Source: Chloroflexota bacterium | GTDB lineage: Bacteria; Chloroflexota; Anaerolineae; UBA4142; SHND01 | Direction of reading: 5' to 3' | Assembly (NCBI GenBank): GCA_004295045.1 | Contig: SHND01000071.1 | Coordinates: forward strand, 62,001-126,000 | Length of the DNA: 64,000 nucleotides | Shown here: piece by piece, positions 35,979-45,155 of the stretch | Numbering within the stretch: position 1 is the stretch's first letter | Layout: the number at the start of each line of letters is the position of its first letter | Position numbers and translations under genes: made by a program | Notes under the pieces: generated by a model | What the model saw: the letters and a program-made list of their open reading frames with translations, nothing else | Told to the model about the DNA's origin: nothing | Database searches by the model: none

Positions 35979-36740
35979 ATGCAAAAGAAAAAAATTCTCT
36001 GCCTTGTCTGGGCGCTGATGACTGCCGGTCTGCTCATCGCCGCGTGCGCGCAGGCACCAAAAAGCGGAGGCAACAAGCCAGTCCCACCCGGCGTAGCGGT
36101 TGCTATCGAAGGTACTAAACTCAAACGGCTGACATTGGTCGAGCAGGCAGCCAAGCGAATTGATCTCCAGACGGTGCCTGTGCGTGAAGAACAGATGGTG
36201 CGTATGCAAAAAGTTGGTGGTGAGGTGATTGCGCCGCCCGAAGGTTCAAACAAACCGTCCGGCGCTGTCCTGGTGCGTTTGCTGCTGAGTGAGAGTGACT
36301 TGAACAAAGTGGACAAGACCCAACCGGGGCGTGTCCTGACTTTGGATGATGAAGACAATGACCAAGACGAAGGTGTCGAGGCGGAGATGGACGAAGGTCC
36401 AGCCGATGACGATTCAGAGGAAGCAACCTCGGCGCTGTACTATGCGGTCAACGGGACGGATCATAAATTGACGCCGGGACAGCGGGTGCTTGTTGCGCTC
36501 GCCTTGGAAGGCGGCGGCAAGCGCAAAATCATTCCTTATAATGCGGTGCTGTATGATCCAAAGGGCGATACGTGGGTGTACACCAACACCGAACCCCTCA
36601 CTTTTGTACGACATCCCATTGTCGTGGACTATCTTGATGGCGACATGGCGGTCTTGTCGGATGGTCCAGCGGCTGGTACACAGGTTGTGACCGTTGGCGC
36701 GGCAGAGTTGTTCGGTCTCGAATTCGGCGCCGGGAAATAA
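35979..36740 (+). CDS. Reduced membrane-fusion-like lipoprotein
   Basis: A 253-residue lipoprotein (lipobox LIAAC, Cys23). After an unassigned region and an acidic stretch (about residues 125-150), the C-terminal part has IPYNAVLYDPKGDTWVYTN and LTFVRHPIVVDYLDG, the membrane-proximal domain of RND adaptors of the CusB/CzcB kind. The lipoyl and alpha-hairpin domains of a normal adaptor are missing, so it is about half the usual length. GGAGG at 35969-35973 supports ATG 35979. It lies between two RND permeases with short gaps, so it should serve both. This may be the form an adaptor takes when no outer membrane channel has to be reached. Confidence 0.72.
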   Translation: MQKKKILCLVWALMTAGLLIAACAQAPKSGGNKPVPPGVAVAIEGTKLKRLTLVEQAAKRIDLQTVPVREEQMVRMQKVGGEVIAPPEGSNKPSGAVLVRLLLSESDLNKVDKTQPGRVLTLDDEDNDQDEGVEAEMDEGPADDDSEEATSALYYAVNGTDHKLTPGQRVLVALALEGGGKRKIIPYNAVLYDPKGDTWVYTNTEPLTFVRHPIVVDYLDGDMAVLSDGPAAGTQVVTVGAAELFGLEFGAGK

Positions 36741-36759
36741 CCGGAAAGGGGTTACCACC

Positions 36760-39700
36760 ATGATGCGTTGGATCGTTTCGACGAGCTTGAAATATCGCTT
36801 TCTAGTGGTTGCTGCCGCCGCGGCATTGATGCTCTATGGCATCACGCAAATCGGCAACATGCCGGTGGATGTATTTCCTGAATTCGCGCTCCCCAAAGTC
36901 GAGATTCAGACTCCATCACTTGGGCTCTCTGCGGTCGAAGTGGAAGAATTGGTCACTGTTCAGCTGGAACAGGCATTGAATGGTGTGCCTGGACTTCAAC
37001 TCATGCGTTCAAGGTCGGTTCCTGACCTGTCGGATATTGTGCTCCTCTTTAATCCCGGGACAGACCTTCTTCACGCGCGGCAGCTAGTCCAGGAACGCGT
37101 ATCTACGGTAGTACTGCCTACTTGGGCAGCCCCGCCGGTGATCCTCCAACCGCTGTCATCAACCAGCCGGGTCATGAAGATTGGGATTTCCTCCAAAGAA
37201 CATGATCTGATGGACCTTTCGATGATCACCTATTGGAAGATTCGCGCCCGTCTGCTGCGCGTCCCCGGCGTGGCAAATGTGCCCATCTGGGGCGAACGAA
37301 TCAAAATGCCGCAGGTCCAAGTTGACCCGGAACGAATGCGCGCCCACAACGTTTCGCTGGACGAGGTGATGGATGTTACCGCGTCTGCTTTGAACGTGGG
37401 GATACTTCAATTTTCAGATGGATCAGTGATTGGCACCGGCGGTTTTTTTGATACGCCTAATCAACGAATCAACATTCAGCACAAATTGCCAATCCTGACT
37501 CCCGAAACACTGGCGCAAGTGCCGATCAATGATCGAAAAAAGAGTGATGGCACGCCTCTGCTGCTCAGCGATGTAGCGGAAATAAAATGGGACACCTGGC
37601 CCCTCATTGGCGATGCGGTGATCAATCAGGGCGAAGGACTCATGCTCATCGTCGAAAAGCTTCCTTGGGGCAACACGCTGGAAGTGACGCGTGGAGTGGA
37701 AGAGGCGATTGACGAGATGCGACCCGGATTGCCCGGAGTTGACATTGACACCACCATCTTTCGCCCGGCGACGTTTATCGAGGTGGCGATCAACAATCTC
37801 ACCGAGTCATTGCTGTTCGGATCAATTCTCGTCGTCGTGGTACTCTTTCTCTTTTTGTGGGACTGGCGCATCGCGATGATCAGTCTCGTGATCATCCCAT
37901 TGTCTCTAATGACCTCGCTGCTCGTACTCAACGCGCAAGGCACCACGATCAATGTAATGGTGTTGGCAGGTCTGGTTATTGCTATCGGCGCGGTGGTGGA
38001 TGACGCGATCGTTGACGTAGAGAACATCGTGAGGCGTCTCCGCCAGCTGCGCAAAGAGGGGAGCGACAAGCCGCTGGCGAATATCGTGCTTGACGCTTCG
38101 CTCGAAGTACGCGGCGCGATCGTTTATGCGTCGCTGATCGAAATTTCCGCGTTGCTGCCGGTCTTTTTCTTGGAGGGACTTTCCGGCTCTTTTTTCAAAC
38201 CACTTGCGAGCGCTTATGTGGTAGCGGGGCTGGTCTCCCCGTTGATCGCACTCACAGTAACGCCGGCGCTGGTGCTGATTCTTTTGTCCAGAGCATCGGT
38301 CGAGCACCGCGAGTCTCCAATCGTTCGCTGGCTGCATCCTCTCTACGATAAAAGTTTGGGTTGGGTTGTCGCAAGACCGCGCGTCGCCTTCGGGAGTCTC
38401 GCTGTTATCGTTCTCTTGGGCATTGCGGTGATTCCATTTCTCGGACAGGAGTTGCTGCCATCGTTCAAAGAACGCGACTTTTTGATGCACTGGTTGACCA
38501 AACCGGGAACATCCCACCCGGAAATGTATCGCATCACGGTTCAGGCATGTCGTGAGCTGCTCACGATTCCAGGAGTTCGCAATTGCGGCTCGCATATCGG
38601 ACAAGCCCTTCTTGCAGACGAACCCTACGGCGTCAACTTTACCGAGAATTGGATCAGCGTTGATCCTGCGGTTGACTATGACAAAACGTTGGGAAAAATT
38701 CAAGAGTTGGTGGATGGCTATCCCGGAGTCCTGCGCGATGTCCAGACCTATCTAAAAGAGAGAATTAGAGAGGTCCTCACAGGTTCAAGCGACGCGGTGG
38801 TCATTCGGCTCTATGGTCAAGACCTGCATGTCTTGCATGACAAGGGCGCGGAGGTCCAAGCCGCCTTGAAAGGCATTCCCGGCATCGCGGATTTGAAAAT
38901 GGAGCAACATGCGGATATTCCGCATGTCGAGGTCGAGGTCAAGCTCGACCAAGCAAAGCGCTACGGAGTCAAACCCGGCGATGTGCGACGGGCATCCGCT
39001 GTAATGATTTCCGGGGAAGAAGTGGGCGACATTTTCATTGACGGCAAAACGTATGACGTGAACGTATGGAGTACGGCAGAGTCGCGCGACAGTTTGACGG
39101 ACCTTCAAGAGCTGCTGATTGACACACCCAACGGTCGGCATGTGCGTCTAGCCGAAGTCGCCGATGTCCGCCTCGTAGCAACCCCAAACGTCGTCGAGCG
39201 TGTAGGGCAGTCGCGCAAGTTCGATGTTTCCGCAAATGTTAAGGGGCGTGATCTTGGCTCGGTTGCGCAGGATGTGGAAGCCGCCCTCAAGCAAGTCGAG
39301 TTTCCGCTTGGATATCATGCCGAGGTCTTGGGCGAGTACAAGGAACGCCAGACCGCCCAGCGGAACCTGTTCACAGCCGGGATTGTTGCCGTGATCGCGA
39401 TTTTCTTTTTGCTGCGTACTTCGTTAGGAAATTGGCGTCTGGCGACAATTACGTTCTTCACTTTGCCGTGGGCGCTGGTCGGCGGTCTGCTGGCGGCATT
39501 TCTTGCAGGTGGGGGCGTCTTGTCGCTCGGTTCGCTCGTGGGTTTCCTCACGATTTTGGGAATCGCAACGCGCAACGGGATCATGATGATCAGTCATTTT
39601 CAACATCTTGAAGCGGAAGAGGGCGAGCCCTTTGGTCCGGGTCTTGTACTGCGCGGAGCGCGCGAACGCATTGCTCCAATCTTGATGACGGCGCTGACGA

Positions 39701-39918
39701 CCGGGCTGGCACTTGTGCCGTTGGTGGTCTCGGGCAACATTGCAGGTCACGAGATTGAACACCCAATGGCAATCGTGATTCTGGGCGGATTGGTCACGTC
39801 GACGCTGCTCAACCTGTTCATTGTCCCATCTATCTATCTGCGTTTTGGCAAGAGCAAGGGTTCGCCGTCCAATGCGAGCGCTGTGGTGGCACCGCAGGCG
39901 GGCGCTGCCGGAGCTTGA
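36760..39918 (+). CDS. RND-family efflux permease 2
   Basis: A 1052-residue RND permease, clearly paralogous to the first: N-terminus SLKYRFLVVAAAAALMLYG, MPVDVFPEFALPKVEIQTP and AIGAVVDDAIVDVENIVRR in TM4 with the Asp pair. The external domains and 12-helix layout are complete. AAAGGGG about eight bases upstream supports ATG 36760. Both permeases and the small lipoprotein between them form one operon. RND pumps are homo- or heterotrimers; two distinct permeases with one adaptor would fit a heteromeric pump such as MdtBC, but that is inference. The palindromic element at 39943-40013 lies just after the stop. Confidence 0.87.
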   Translation: MMRWIVSTSLKYRFLVVAAAAALMLYGITQIGNMPVDVFPEFALPKVEIQTPSLGLSAVEVEELVTVQLEQALNGVPGLQLMRSRSVPDLSDIVLLFNPGTDLLHARQLVQERVSTVVLPTWAAPPVILQPLSSTSRVMKIGISSKEHDLMDLSMITYWKIRARLLRVPGVANVPIWGERIKMPQVQVDPERMRAHNVSLDEVMDVTASALNVGILQFSDGSVIGTGGFFDTPNQRINIQHKLPILTPETLAQVPINDRKKSDGTPLLLSDVAEIKWDTWPLIGDAVINQGEGLMLIVEKLPWGNTLEVTRGVEEAIDEMRPGLPGVDIDTTIFRPATFIEVAINNLTESLLFGSILVVVVLFLFLWDWRIAMISLVIIPLSLMTSLLVLNAQGTTINVMVLAGLVIAIGAVVDDAIVDVENIVRRLRQLRKEGSDKPLANIVLDASLEVRGAIVYASLIEISALLPVFFLEGLSGSFFKPLASAYVVAGLVSPLIALTVTPALVLILLSRASVEHRESPIVRWLHPLYDKSLGWVVARPRVAFGSLAVIVLLGIAVIPFLGQELLPSFKERDFLMHWLTKPGTSHPEMYRITVQACRELLTIPGVRNCGSHIGQALLADEPYGVNFTENWISVDPAVDYDKTLGKIQELVDGYPGVLRDVQTYLKERIREVLTGSSDAVVIRLYGQDLHVLHDKGAEVQAALKGIPGIADLKMEQHADIPHVEVEVKLDQAKRYGVKPGDVRRASAVMISGEEVGDIFIDGKTYDVNVWSTAESRDSLTDLQELLIDTPNGRHVRLAEVADVRLVATPNVVERVGQSRKFDVSANVKGRDLGSVAQDVEAALKQVEFPLGYHAEVLGEYKERQTAQRNLFTAGIVAVIAIFFLLRTSLGNWRLATITFFTLPWALVGGLLAAFLAGGGVLSLGSLVGFLTILGIATRNGIMMISHFQHLEAEEGEPFGPGLVLRGARERIAPILMTALTTGLALVPLVVSGNIAGHEIEHPMAIVILGGLVTSTLLNLFIVPSIYLRFGKSKGSPSNASAVVAPQAGAAGA

Positions 39919-39942
39919 CACTTGTTTTTAGGATTTTCGCTT

Positions 39943-40013
39943 GTCATTTCGAACGCAGTGAGAAAGCTCGCACTTTCCCACTGAGATTTCTCGCAAAAAC
40001 GGCTCGAAATGAC
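39943..40013. repeat. 71-base palindromic repeat element (MITE/RUP-like)
   Basis: Ends GTCATTTCGAAC and GCTCGAAATGAC are inverted copies with one mismatch, and inner segments AGTGAGAAA and TTTCTCGC add further pairing. Elements of the GTCATTTCGAGC type are scattered in many bacterial genomes. It sits between two genes on the same strand and may act as a terminator or RNA stabiliser. Confidence 0.75.
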
Positions 40014-40058
40014 ACTTGAGCGAAGGTCCTGATTTTTCATTTCGGAGGAGAGGTGGAT

Positions 40059-40988
40059 ATGCGACGATTTCATATTCTTTCCGTGGCAATCTCGTTCGTT
40101 CTTCTTTTCGCGATTTCCGCCTGCGCGAATTCGCCTGCGCCGGCGCCCACAAGCGTCCCTGCGCCCGCCGCGGTTCCTACAACGGAAACCGCGATGGTTG
40201 AAAAACCGCTCGAAGACTTTAATGCCGGCAACTTTGGTAATTCTACCAACATTGACAATCCCTGGATGCCTTTCAAGCCGGGAATGCGGTACGTCTATGA
40301 GGGAACCACGGTCGAGGATGATGGTACGTTGCTGCCTCATCGCATCGTAATCAATGTAACTGACCTTACCAAAGAAATCGGCGGCGTTCGCTCGCTGGTG
40401 ACGTGGGACCTCGATTATAGCGACGACGAGCTGGTGGAAGCGGAACTCGCCTTTCTCGCGCAGGACAAAGAGGGAACCGTCTGGCGCATGGGAGAATATC
40501 CGGAAGCGTACGCCGATGGGAAAATTATCGAAGCGCCGACCTGGCTCCATGGATTTGACGAGGCGCACGCAGGCGTCATGATGTGGGCGAATCCCAAGTT
40601 AGGGACACCGAGTTACGCGCAAGGTTGGGGACCCGCAGTCGGTTGGACGGACCGGGGCAAAGTAGATCAAATGAATCAAAAGACCTGTGTCCTGCTCGAT
40701 TGCTATGAAGGCGTCCTCGTGATCGCCGAAACGAGTCAGGCAGAAGGACCGGACGCTCAACAACTAAAGTACTTTGCGCGTGGCGTGGGAAATATTCGAG
40801 TCGGCTGGAGAGGCGTGGCAGAAAAAACCAAAGAGACGTTGGAGTTGGTCAGGATCGAAACATTGAATTCGGACGAATTGGCGCAGGTGCGCGCAAAAGC
40901 ATTCGAACTGGAAAAAAGCGCGTATGAACAAAGCCCTGACGTGTATGGTCAAACCGCGCCAATGGAGCAGCTCCAAGCAGAAAACTAA
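40059..40988 (+). CDS. Lipoprotein of unknown function
   Basis: A 309-residue lipoprotein with leader and lipobox AISAC (Cys22), followed by a Pro/Ala/Thr-rich spacer. The body has FKPGMRYVYEGTTVEDDG, a segment with LGTPSYAQGW and a DWG/CVLLDCYEGVLV part, giving a mostly beta-structure. I recognise no named family. GGAGGAG just upstream supports ATG 40059; a GTG at 40053 is also in frame. It lies between the repeat element and an ABC exporter operon and could be part of either neighbourhood. Confidence 0.7.
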   Translation: MRRFHILSVAISFVLLFAISACANSPAPAPTSVPAPAAVPTTETAMVEKPLEDFNAGNFGNSTNIDNPWMPFKPGMRYVYEGTTVEDDGTLLPHRIVINVTDLTKEIGGVRSLVTWDLDYSDDELVEAELAFLAQDKEGTVWRMGEYPEAYADGKIIEAPTWLHGFDEAHAGVMMWANPKLGTPSYAQGWGPAVGWTDRGKVDQMNQKTCVLLDCYEGVLVIAETSQAEGPDAQQLKYFARGVGNIRVGWRGVAEKTKETLELVRIETLNSDELAQVRAKAFELEKSAYEQSPDVYGQTAPMEQLQAEN

Positions 40989-41061
40989 AAGGTACTTGCA
41001 CCATCACACTCGACATGAACGATGCGATTTCAATGCAGAAGTACATGCAAAGGAAATTTTT

Positions 41062-42072
41062 ATGATGAATCCGAACAGTGTCCAACCGAAAACGTTATTG
41101 TTGGCGGACGACCTACGCAAGTCTTATGACAGCTCGCGGGTCGCACTGCGGGGTTTGTCATTTTCTTTGCAAGCGGGACGCGTGTTGGGCTTTCTTGGTC
41201 CGAATGGAGCGGGGAAAACAACATCCATTCGTATTTTGACCACGATTCTCGAGCCAACTTCAGGGCGCTTTTATGTGGACGGCATCAGTTCCGAATATCC
41301 GGAAAAAATTCGCCGCAAGATCGGAGTCCTGCCAGAGGGTTTGGGATTTCCAAAACACGTGACGGGAACAAATTATTTGAGCTACTTTGGGCAGCTCTAT
41401 GGGCGTCCCGCATCCGACGCAAAAGCAGTTGCAATGCAACTGCTCAAAGATGTTGGGATGCAGCACAGGGGCGACTCGCTCATCGGCACCTATAGTCACG
41501 GGATGCGGCAGCGGCTGGGAATCGCGCGTGCGCTCGTCAACGACCCACAGGTTGTCTTTCTGGATGAACCGACGTTGGGTTTGGATCCGCGCGGCCAAAA
41601 AGAGCTGCTGTCACTGATTCGACGGATTGCGACCGAGCGAAATGCCGGTGTTGTTTTGAGCAGTCACCTCTTGTCAGAGATCGAGGGGATTTGTGATGAC
41701 GTCGTCATCATGAACGCAGGACAAGTCGTCGCCAAAGGGACTGTCAGTGAGGTCATTGGGCAATCTATGGAAACCGGCGCACAGCGAAATCTCATCCGCG
41801 TGCGCGTCCCGGCGTCGTCGGTCACCCAAGCACAAGAGGTTTTAGAAGGGGTTCCAAACGTCAAACAAGTAACACTGGCTGACGTGATGGCGGGATGGCT
41901 AGCGGTACAAGTGATGGATCGCGTTGACGGGGATTCATTGGAGGAATCTCTTGCCAAGAACAAAGTGTTGGATGCGCTGATTCGCGCGGAAATTCCAATT
42001 CTCGGTTCCGAAACCGGAGGAGGGCGCTTGCAAGATGTCTTTCTACAGCTTACTGCGGAGGCAATCGAATGA
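41062..42072 (+). CDS. ABC transporter ATP-binding protein
   Basis: A 336-residue ATPase of the ABC-2 type. Walker A GPNGAGKTTS lies near residues 46-55, the signature YSHGMRQRLGIARAL near 147-161 and Walker B VVFLDEPTLGLD near 170-181. AAAGGA at 41049-41054 supports ATG 41062. The stop overlaps the first permease start (ATGA, 42069-42072), so it is coupled to both permeases. The complex is probably an exporter. Cargo is not visible in the sequence. Confidence 0.92.
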   Translation: MMNPNSVQPKTLLLADDLRKSYDSSRVALRGLSFSLQAGRVLGFLGPNGAGKTTSIRILTTILEPTSGRFYVDGISSEYPEKIRRKIGVLPEGLGFPKHVTGTNYLSYFGQLYGRPASDAKAVAMQLLKDVGMQHRGDSLIGTYSHGMRQRLGIARALVNDPQVVFLDEPTLGLDPRGQKELLSLIRRIATERNAGVVLSSHLLSEIEGICDDVVIMNAGQVVAKGTVSEVIGQSMETGAQRNLIRVRVPASSVTQAQEVLEGVPNVKQVTLADVMAGWLAVQVMDRVDGDSLEESLAKNKVLDALIRAEIPILGSETGGGRLQDVFLQLTAEAIE

Positions 42073-42935
42073 CCGACGGACAAACTGTGATTCATGCCGA
42101 GTCCAAGTCATTTGACTCGCGCGCGCCAATGTGGTGGCTCGTATTCAAGCAGGAACTCGCCGAACTCTGGATTGGCGGACGCGTCTTGAATCTACTCATC
42201 TTGTTTACGCTTTTGATGTCGCTCACGGTATATCTGTTGGCAAACAATAACGAGCTGAGTCTTTTGCCCACAAGGCAAGCGGTGTTTGTGGCGCTCGAGG
42301 CGGCGATTACGTTTGGGCTGTTCATTGGGCTGATCATCTCGGCGGAAAGTATTAGCGGGGAACGGGAACGCGCGACGCTCGAGCCGCTCCTTTTGACGCC
42401 GACCAATCGCCGTCAGATTGTTTTCGGAAAATTTCTCGCGGCGCTCACGCCGTGGCCCGTGGCGTTTTTGCTCGCCATTCCATATCTCGTGGCGCTGTCG
42501 CGCGGCGACGCAGTGTTGGGAGAGGCGCTGCTTTATGGAGGTGTCATGGGGAGTGTGTTGACTGTCGCCTTTGCCTGTTTCGGAACGCTGGTGAGTATTT
42601 GGTCCAACTCGAACAAGATCAGCCTGTTCATCTGCCTGCTCGTCTATATGGTTTCACTCCTTCCCGCGCAACTTCCCACGGAATTCCATCCCACGCCGAT
42701 AGGACTCTTGATTGATTCTACGATTCCGTTAGAGTCCTCACGTCAATTTTTACAGCAGACACTTGTGAACAGTGTGGCTGTGGACCAAGTCAAGCACTTT
42801 TTGATTGCGCCAATTTTGATGATCACGTTTTTGCTCGGCGTGCTTTTTTTGTATGCTGCGCCGCGTCTCCGTTTAGAGGCAGCCAGACCGCGCCTAAACT
42901 TGCAGTTTTGGAACCGTGCGGAGGTAACCGAATGA
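42069..42935 (+). CDS. ABC-2 type permease 1
   Basis: A 288-residue membrane protein with six predicted helices. The motif FGLFIGLIISAESISGERERATLEPLLLTP is typical of ABC-2 permeases that pair with the preceding ATPase type. It overlaps the ATPase gene by four bases and is followed by a paralogue whose gene starts inside its last codons (ATG 42932). Shared WWLVFKQELAELWIGGRV and NRRQIVFGKFLAALTPWP blocks show a duplication. The two permeases likely form a heterodimer. Confidence 0.88.
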   Translation: MTDGQTVIHAESKSFDSRAPMWWLVFKQELAELWIGGRVLNLLILFTLLMSLTVYLLANNNELSLLPTRQAVFVALEAAITFGLFIGLIISAESISGERERATLEPLLLTPTNRRQIVFGKFLAALTPWPVAFLLAIPYLVALSRGDAVLGEALLYGGVMGSVLTVAFACFGTLVSIWSNSNKISLFICLLVYMVSLLPAQLPTEFHPTPIGLLIDSTIPLESSRQFLQQTLVNSVAVDQVKHFLIAPILMITFLLGVLFLYAAPRLRLEAARPRLNLQFWNRAEVTE

Positions 42936-44413
42936 GTAATCAAGTAGCGCCAACCAATCATGATGAACGGTCGGGGTCATTGCTCCCTGTGTGGTGGCTG
43001 GTCTTTAGGCAGGAACTCGTCGAACTGTGGACCGGTGGGCGCGTGTTTTTCCTTCTGATTCTGTTCACCGTTCTGATCTCCGTCACATCAATCATGCGGG
43101 AAGTGGAAAGTCAAATCAGTCTGATTCCCCCTCCTGAAATGGTGTTCTTGACGCTGCAATCAATCATCTCGTTTGGCTTGTTCATCGGGCTGATCATTGG
43201 CGCGGACAGCATCAGTGGTGAAAGAGAACGCGCGACGCTCGAACCGCTTCTTCTGACTCCTACCAATCGGCGTCAGCTTGTCTTTGGCAAATTTCTGGCG
43301 GCGTTGTCGCCATGGCCCATTGCCATGCTCCTTTCGATTCCGTATCTCGTGTTCATGTCACAGGGCGACGAGGTATTGGGGCAGGCATTGCTTTTAGGGA
43401 GCATTGTCGGGACTATGCTGGCAGTTGCCTTTACCGGCTTTGGAATGCTAGTGAGCATTTGGTCCAACTCGAACAAGATCAGCTTGTTCGTTTGCCTGCT
43501 GGTCTATGTGATCTTGCTGATTCCAACACAGTTCATCGGACAAGCCCAAAAAGGAGATTTGGGATTCTTTGTTCAGCAATTGAACCCGATGCAAGGCAGC
43601 AGCTCATTTCTTGAATACGTCCTTGTGAACAATCGCCCTATAGAAGAACAGTCTGCCTTTATCATTGCCACGATCCTGTCTTTCATCATTGTCCCATTAT
43701 TGCTCTTTGTGTATGCGGCGCCGCGCCTCGCGCTGGAGGGCGATGCTCCACGTTTTACCCTCCCACGGCGACGCACTGTAGCGCCGGCGCTGTTAGTACT
43801 TGCCCTCGTCTTGGGCTCTGCTATTACAATTCCGCCACTTCAGGCAAGTGGAAAGGCGAACGTCTCATTCGCTCACGTGAGCCACGAAAATCCTCCAGCC
43901 GCGCCGCCATTGCAATCGGAACAAGCGATAGAGATCGCGATTGACACCGAATATCAAACGCTCAAAACCGGAGACGCGGTAGAGTTCAATACGGTGGTCA
44001 CAAATAACGGCGAGCAAGAATCGCCCCGAATGCTTGTGGCGATGAACATCATAAATTTGGGCAAAGGTGATCCGGTTGACCCCGAAGATTGGTCGCCGGA
44101 GCGGACACAGGAGATTGAACCGATTCCCCCCGGTGAATCCGTCGAACAAGCGTGGGAGGTGGATGCGATTCTGGCGGGGAACTATATGGTGTACATGACC
44201 GTCGTCCCGGAACCCGACGGTCCTGATTCGACGAGCCAGCCAATTTCAAGTCCAGGCATCCACCTCACGGTCGAGTCGTTTGTGAGAACGAATCCCGGCG
44301 GCGTGATGCCGATTGCGATTGGAATTCCAGCTGCATTGATCGCACTGACGCTTTTCGTACGTAAACGCGCGCGCCGTTCAAGCGCCACGCCTGCTTCCCA
44401 GTCAGATGAATAG
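42932..44413 (+). CDS. ABC-2 type permease 2 with exported C-terminal domain
   Basis: A 493-residue protein. Residues 1 to about 270 form the six-helix permease, a paralogue of permease 1 (FGLFIGLIIGADSISGERERATLEPLLLTP). After a seventh helix (about residues 285-305) comes an extracytoplasmic domain with YQTLKTGDAVEFNTVVTNNG and VNIINLGKG-like strands, resembling CARDB/Ig-like domains, and a final membrane helix (about 455-475) ending in a basic tail. GGAGG at 42920-42924 supports ATG 42932. The exported domain may recognise cargo. A strong terminator follows the stop. Confidence 0.85.
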   Translation: MSNQVAPTNHDERSGSLLPVWWLVFRQELVELWTGGRVFFLLILFTVLISVTSIMREVESQISLIPPPEMVFLTLQSIISFGLFIGLIIGADSISGERERATLEPLLLTPTNRRQLVFGKFLAALSPWPIAMLLSIPYLVFMSQGDEVLGQALLLGSIVGTMLAVAFTGFGMLVSIWSNSNKISLFVCLLVYVILLIPTQFIGQAQKGDLGFFVQQLNPMQGSSSFLEYVLVNNRPIEEQSAFIIATILSFIIVPLLLFVYAAPRLALEGDAPRFTLPRRRTVAPALLVLALVLGSAITIPPLQASGKANVSFAHVSHENPPAAPPLQSEQAIEIAIDTEYQTLKTGDAVEFNTVVTNNGEQESPRMLVAMNIINLGKGDPVDPEDWSPERTQEIEPIPPGESVEQAWEVDAILAGNYMVYMTVVPEPDGPDSTSQPISSPGIHLTVESFVRTNPGGVMPIAIGIPAALIALTLFVRKRARRSSATPASQSDE

Positions 44414-44414
44414 A

Positions 44415-44455
44415 GGATGCGCGGATTCAGCGCGTCTATCCGCGCATCCGTTTTT
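44415..44455 (+). terminator. Rho-independent terminator
   Basis: A perfect 12-bp stem GGATGCGCGGAT/ATCCGCGCATCC with an 11-base loop, followed by GTTTTT. It directly follows the ABC permease stop and ends that operon. Confidence 0.93.
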
Positions 44456-44492
44456 ACATTCCACATTCCGATTTTCGGAGGAGAAGTGACCG

Positions 44493-45134
44493 ATGCTCAA
44501 GGGGTTAACCTGGATTATCACACCACGCAGTTTCTCAAAGGTTGGCTTCATCGCGGTTGCGATTATGCTGATGGTGGCGTGCAGTTCGACGCCTGCCCAG
44601 CCCACTGCGAATAGCACGACCGCAGGATCAGTGCAACCTACACAATCGGATGCGGGAGGCGCTTCCAACCAAGCGACCGCAACACCTGATCCCGACGAGA
44701 CGGCAGAGCCAACTCCGGATCCCAAGCCAACCGCGACCAACCCGCCCGGCACTGTCTCACTTGAAATTGGCACAGCCACCGGCGCCAATGATTTCAAATA
44801 CAGCACAGACACGTTGCAAGTGCCTCCCGATACCAAAAAAATAAAGCTCAAGTTCACAAACAACACTGACCCCAAAGATGAAATCGGACACAACTGGGTG
44901 CTGGTCAAACCGGGACAAGAGACAAGCGTACTTGCCAACGGCATTGCGGCGGGAGATGACAAGGATTGGCTGAATGTTGACGATCCGGGCATCATCGCGC
45001 ATACGCGGCTCATCGAGGGCAATCAAAGACATACGATCACATTTGATGCGCCCGCCGCGGGCAGTTATTTGTTTATCTGTACCTTTCCCGAACACTATGC
45101 CGGCGGAATGAAGGGCACGCTCACGGTCCAATAG
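44493..45134 (+). CDS. Auracyanin-like blue copper lipoprotein
   Basis: A 213-residue lipoprotein. The leader ends in LMVAC, giving a lipidated Cys, followed by a Thr/Pro/Ala-rich spacer. The cupredoxin domain (about 90-213) has the type 1 copper ligands in standard order: His133 in EIGHNWV, Cys196 in FICTFP, His201 and Met206, a Cys-x4-His-x4-Met array as in auracyanins. Auracyanins are electron carriers of Chloroflexus-type bacteria. A GGAGGAG site precedes the ATG. It stands alone after a terminator, near metal-type RND genes but with no sign of a functional link. Electron transfer at the outer face of the membrane is the likely role. Confidence 0.88.
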   Translation: MLKGLTWIITPRSFSKVGFIAVAIMLMVACSSTPAQPTANSTTAGSVQPTQSDAGGASNQATATPDPDETAEPTPDPKPTATNPPGTVSLEIGTATGANDFKYSTDTLQVPPDTKKIKLKFTNNTDPKDEIGHNWVLVKPGQETSVLANGIAAGDDKDWLNVDDPGIIAHTRLIEGNQRHTITFDAPAAGSYLFICTFPEHYAGGMKGTLTVQ

Positions 45135-45155
45135 CAGCAGGAAGGGCGGGACAAG

